A stretch of DNA of 6,242 nt from CAZHRJ01 sp964534765 (GTDB lineage Bacteria > Lindowbacteria > 2-12-FULL-62-27). Both the position numbers and the translations under genes were made by a program. The stretch is from positions 1 to 6,242 of the forward strand of contig CAZHRJ010000164.1 of the NCBI GenBank assembly GCA_964534765.1, given 5' to 3'. Positions 6,202-6,242 of the stretch are shown piece after piece (the stretch's first letter is position 1; each line of letters begins with the position of its first letter). Under the pieces are notes generated by a model, which did no database searches, was not told where the DNA came from, and saw nothing but the letters and a program-made list of their open reading frames with translations.

Positions 6202-6242
6202 AAAAGTGCGCTTTTCATAAAACATTTTGACGAAAATATTTT
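6202..6242. other. AT-rich tail after the truncated ATPase, possible edge of an insertion
   Basis: GC content is about a quarter here, against well over half in the genes to the left. A weak hairpin (AAAAG, loop TGCG, CTTTT) starts at 6203, and the rest is dominated by A and T runs. It could be the terminal part of an inserted element or simply an AT-rich gene end. The window stops before this can be decided. Confidence 0.35.

Overview
The window is a GC-rich bacterial chromosome segment. It holds seven protein-coding genes and no RNA gene, CRISPR array or recognisable transposase. The mix suggests an environmental, probably anaerobic or microaerophilic, lineage of the Nitrospirota, NC10, Desulfobacterota or Planctomycetota type: an ATA/TARYA-type aldo/keto reductase, a stand-alone AmrS radical SAM protein, UbiX, and an Hsp90-like ATPase of the kind common in planctomycetes and deltaproteobacteria. 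That placement is inferred from resemblance only; nothing in the window fixes the taxon.

Left half (about 49-3991, + strand): four tightly packed genes that look like one operon. An unrecognised, probably lipid-anchored exported protein overlaps an aldo/keto reductase by 4 bases (ATGA). A 15-base gap follows, then the radical SAM enzyme AmrS, whose end overlaps the UbiX flavin prenyltransferase by 10 bases. Three of the four encode or support redox or radical chemistry (NAD(P)H-dependent carbonyl reduction, 4Fe-4S/SAM chemistry, prenylated FMN synthesis). The usual partners AMMECR1, Memo and UbiD are not here.

Middle (about 3967-4222): the + operon meets a converging - strand operon. The 207-base gap and the last codons of both genes carry a MITE-like or REP-like structure. 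Two perfect 29-base inverted arms surround a 177-base core. The arms supply the last codons and the stop codon of both genes, so UbiX and the zinc-ribbon protein both end in Ala-Gly-Tyr-stop, with a second in-frame stop 9 bases later.

Right half: a two-gene - strand operon (5403 down to 4199) encodes an eight-helix membrane protein and, overlapping it by 4 bases, a small protein whose Cys-x2-Cys pairs flank a membrane hairpin. Divergent from it, across 93 bases, starts an Hsp90/GHKL-type ATPase. Its ATP-binding domain is intact, but the reading frame stops just after the point where such proteins normally continue into their middle domain. The sequence turns abruptly AT-rich there (6202-6242), suggesting truncation by an inserted element whose edge lies at the window border.

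The most notable signals are the inverted-repeat element that sets the C-termini of two convergent genes, the truncated Hsp90-like gene, and a degenerate HExxH-like site in the first gene.
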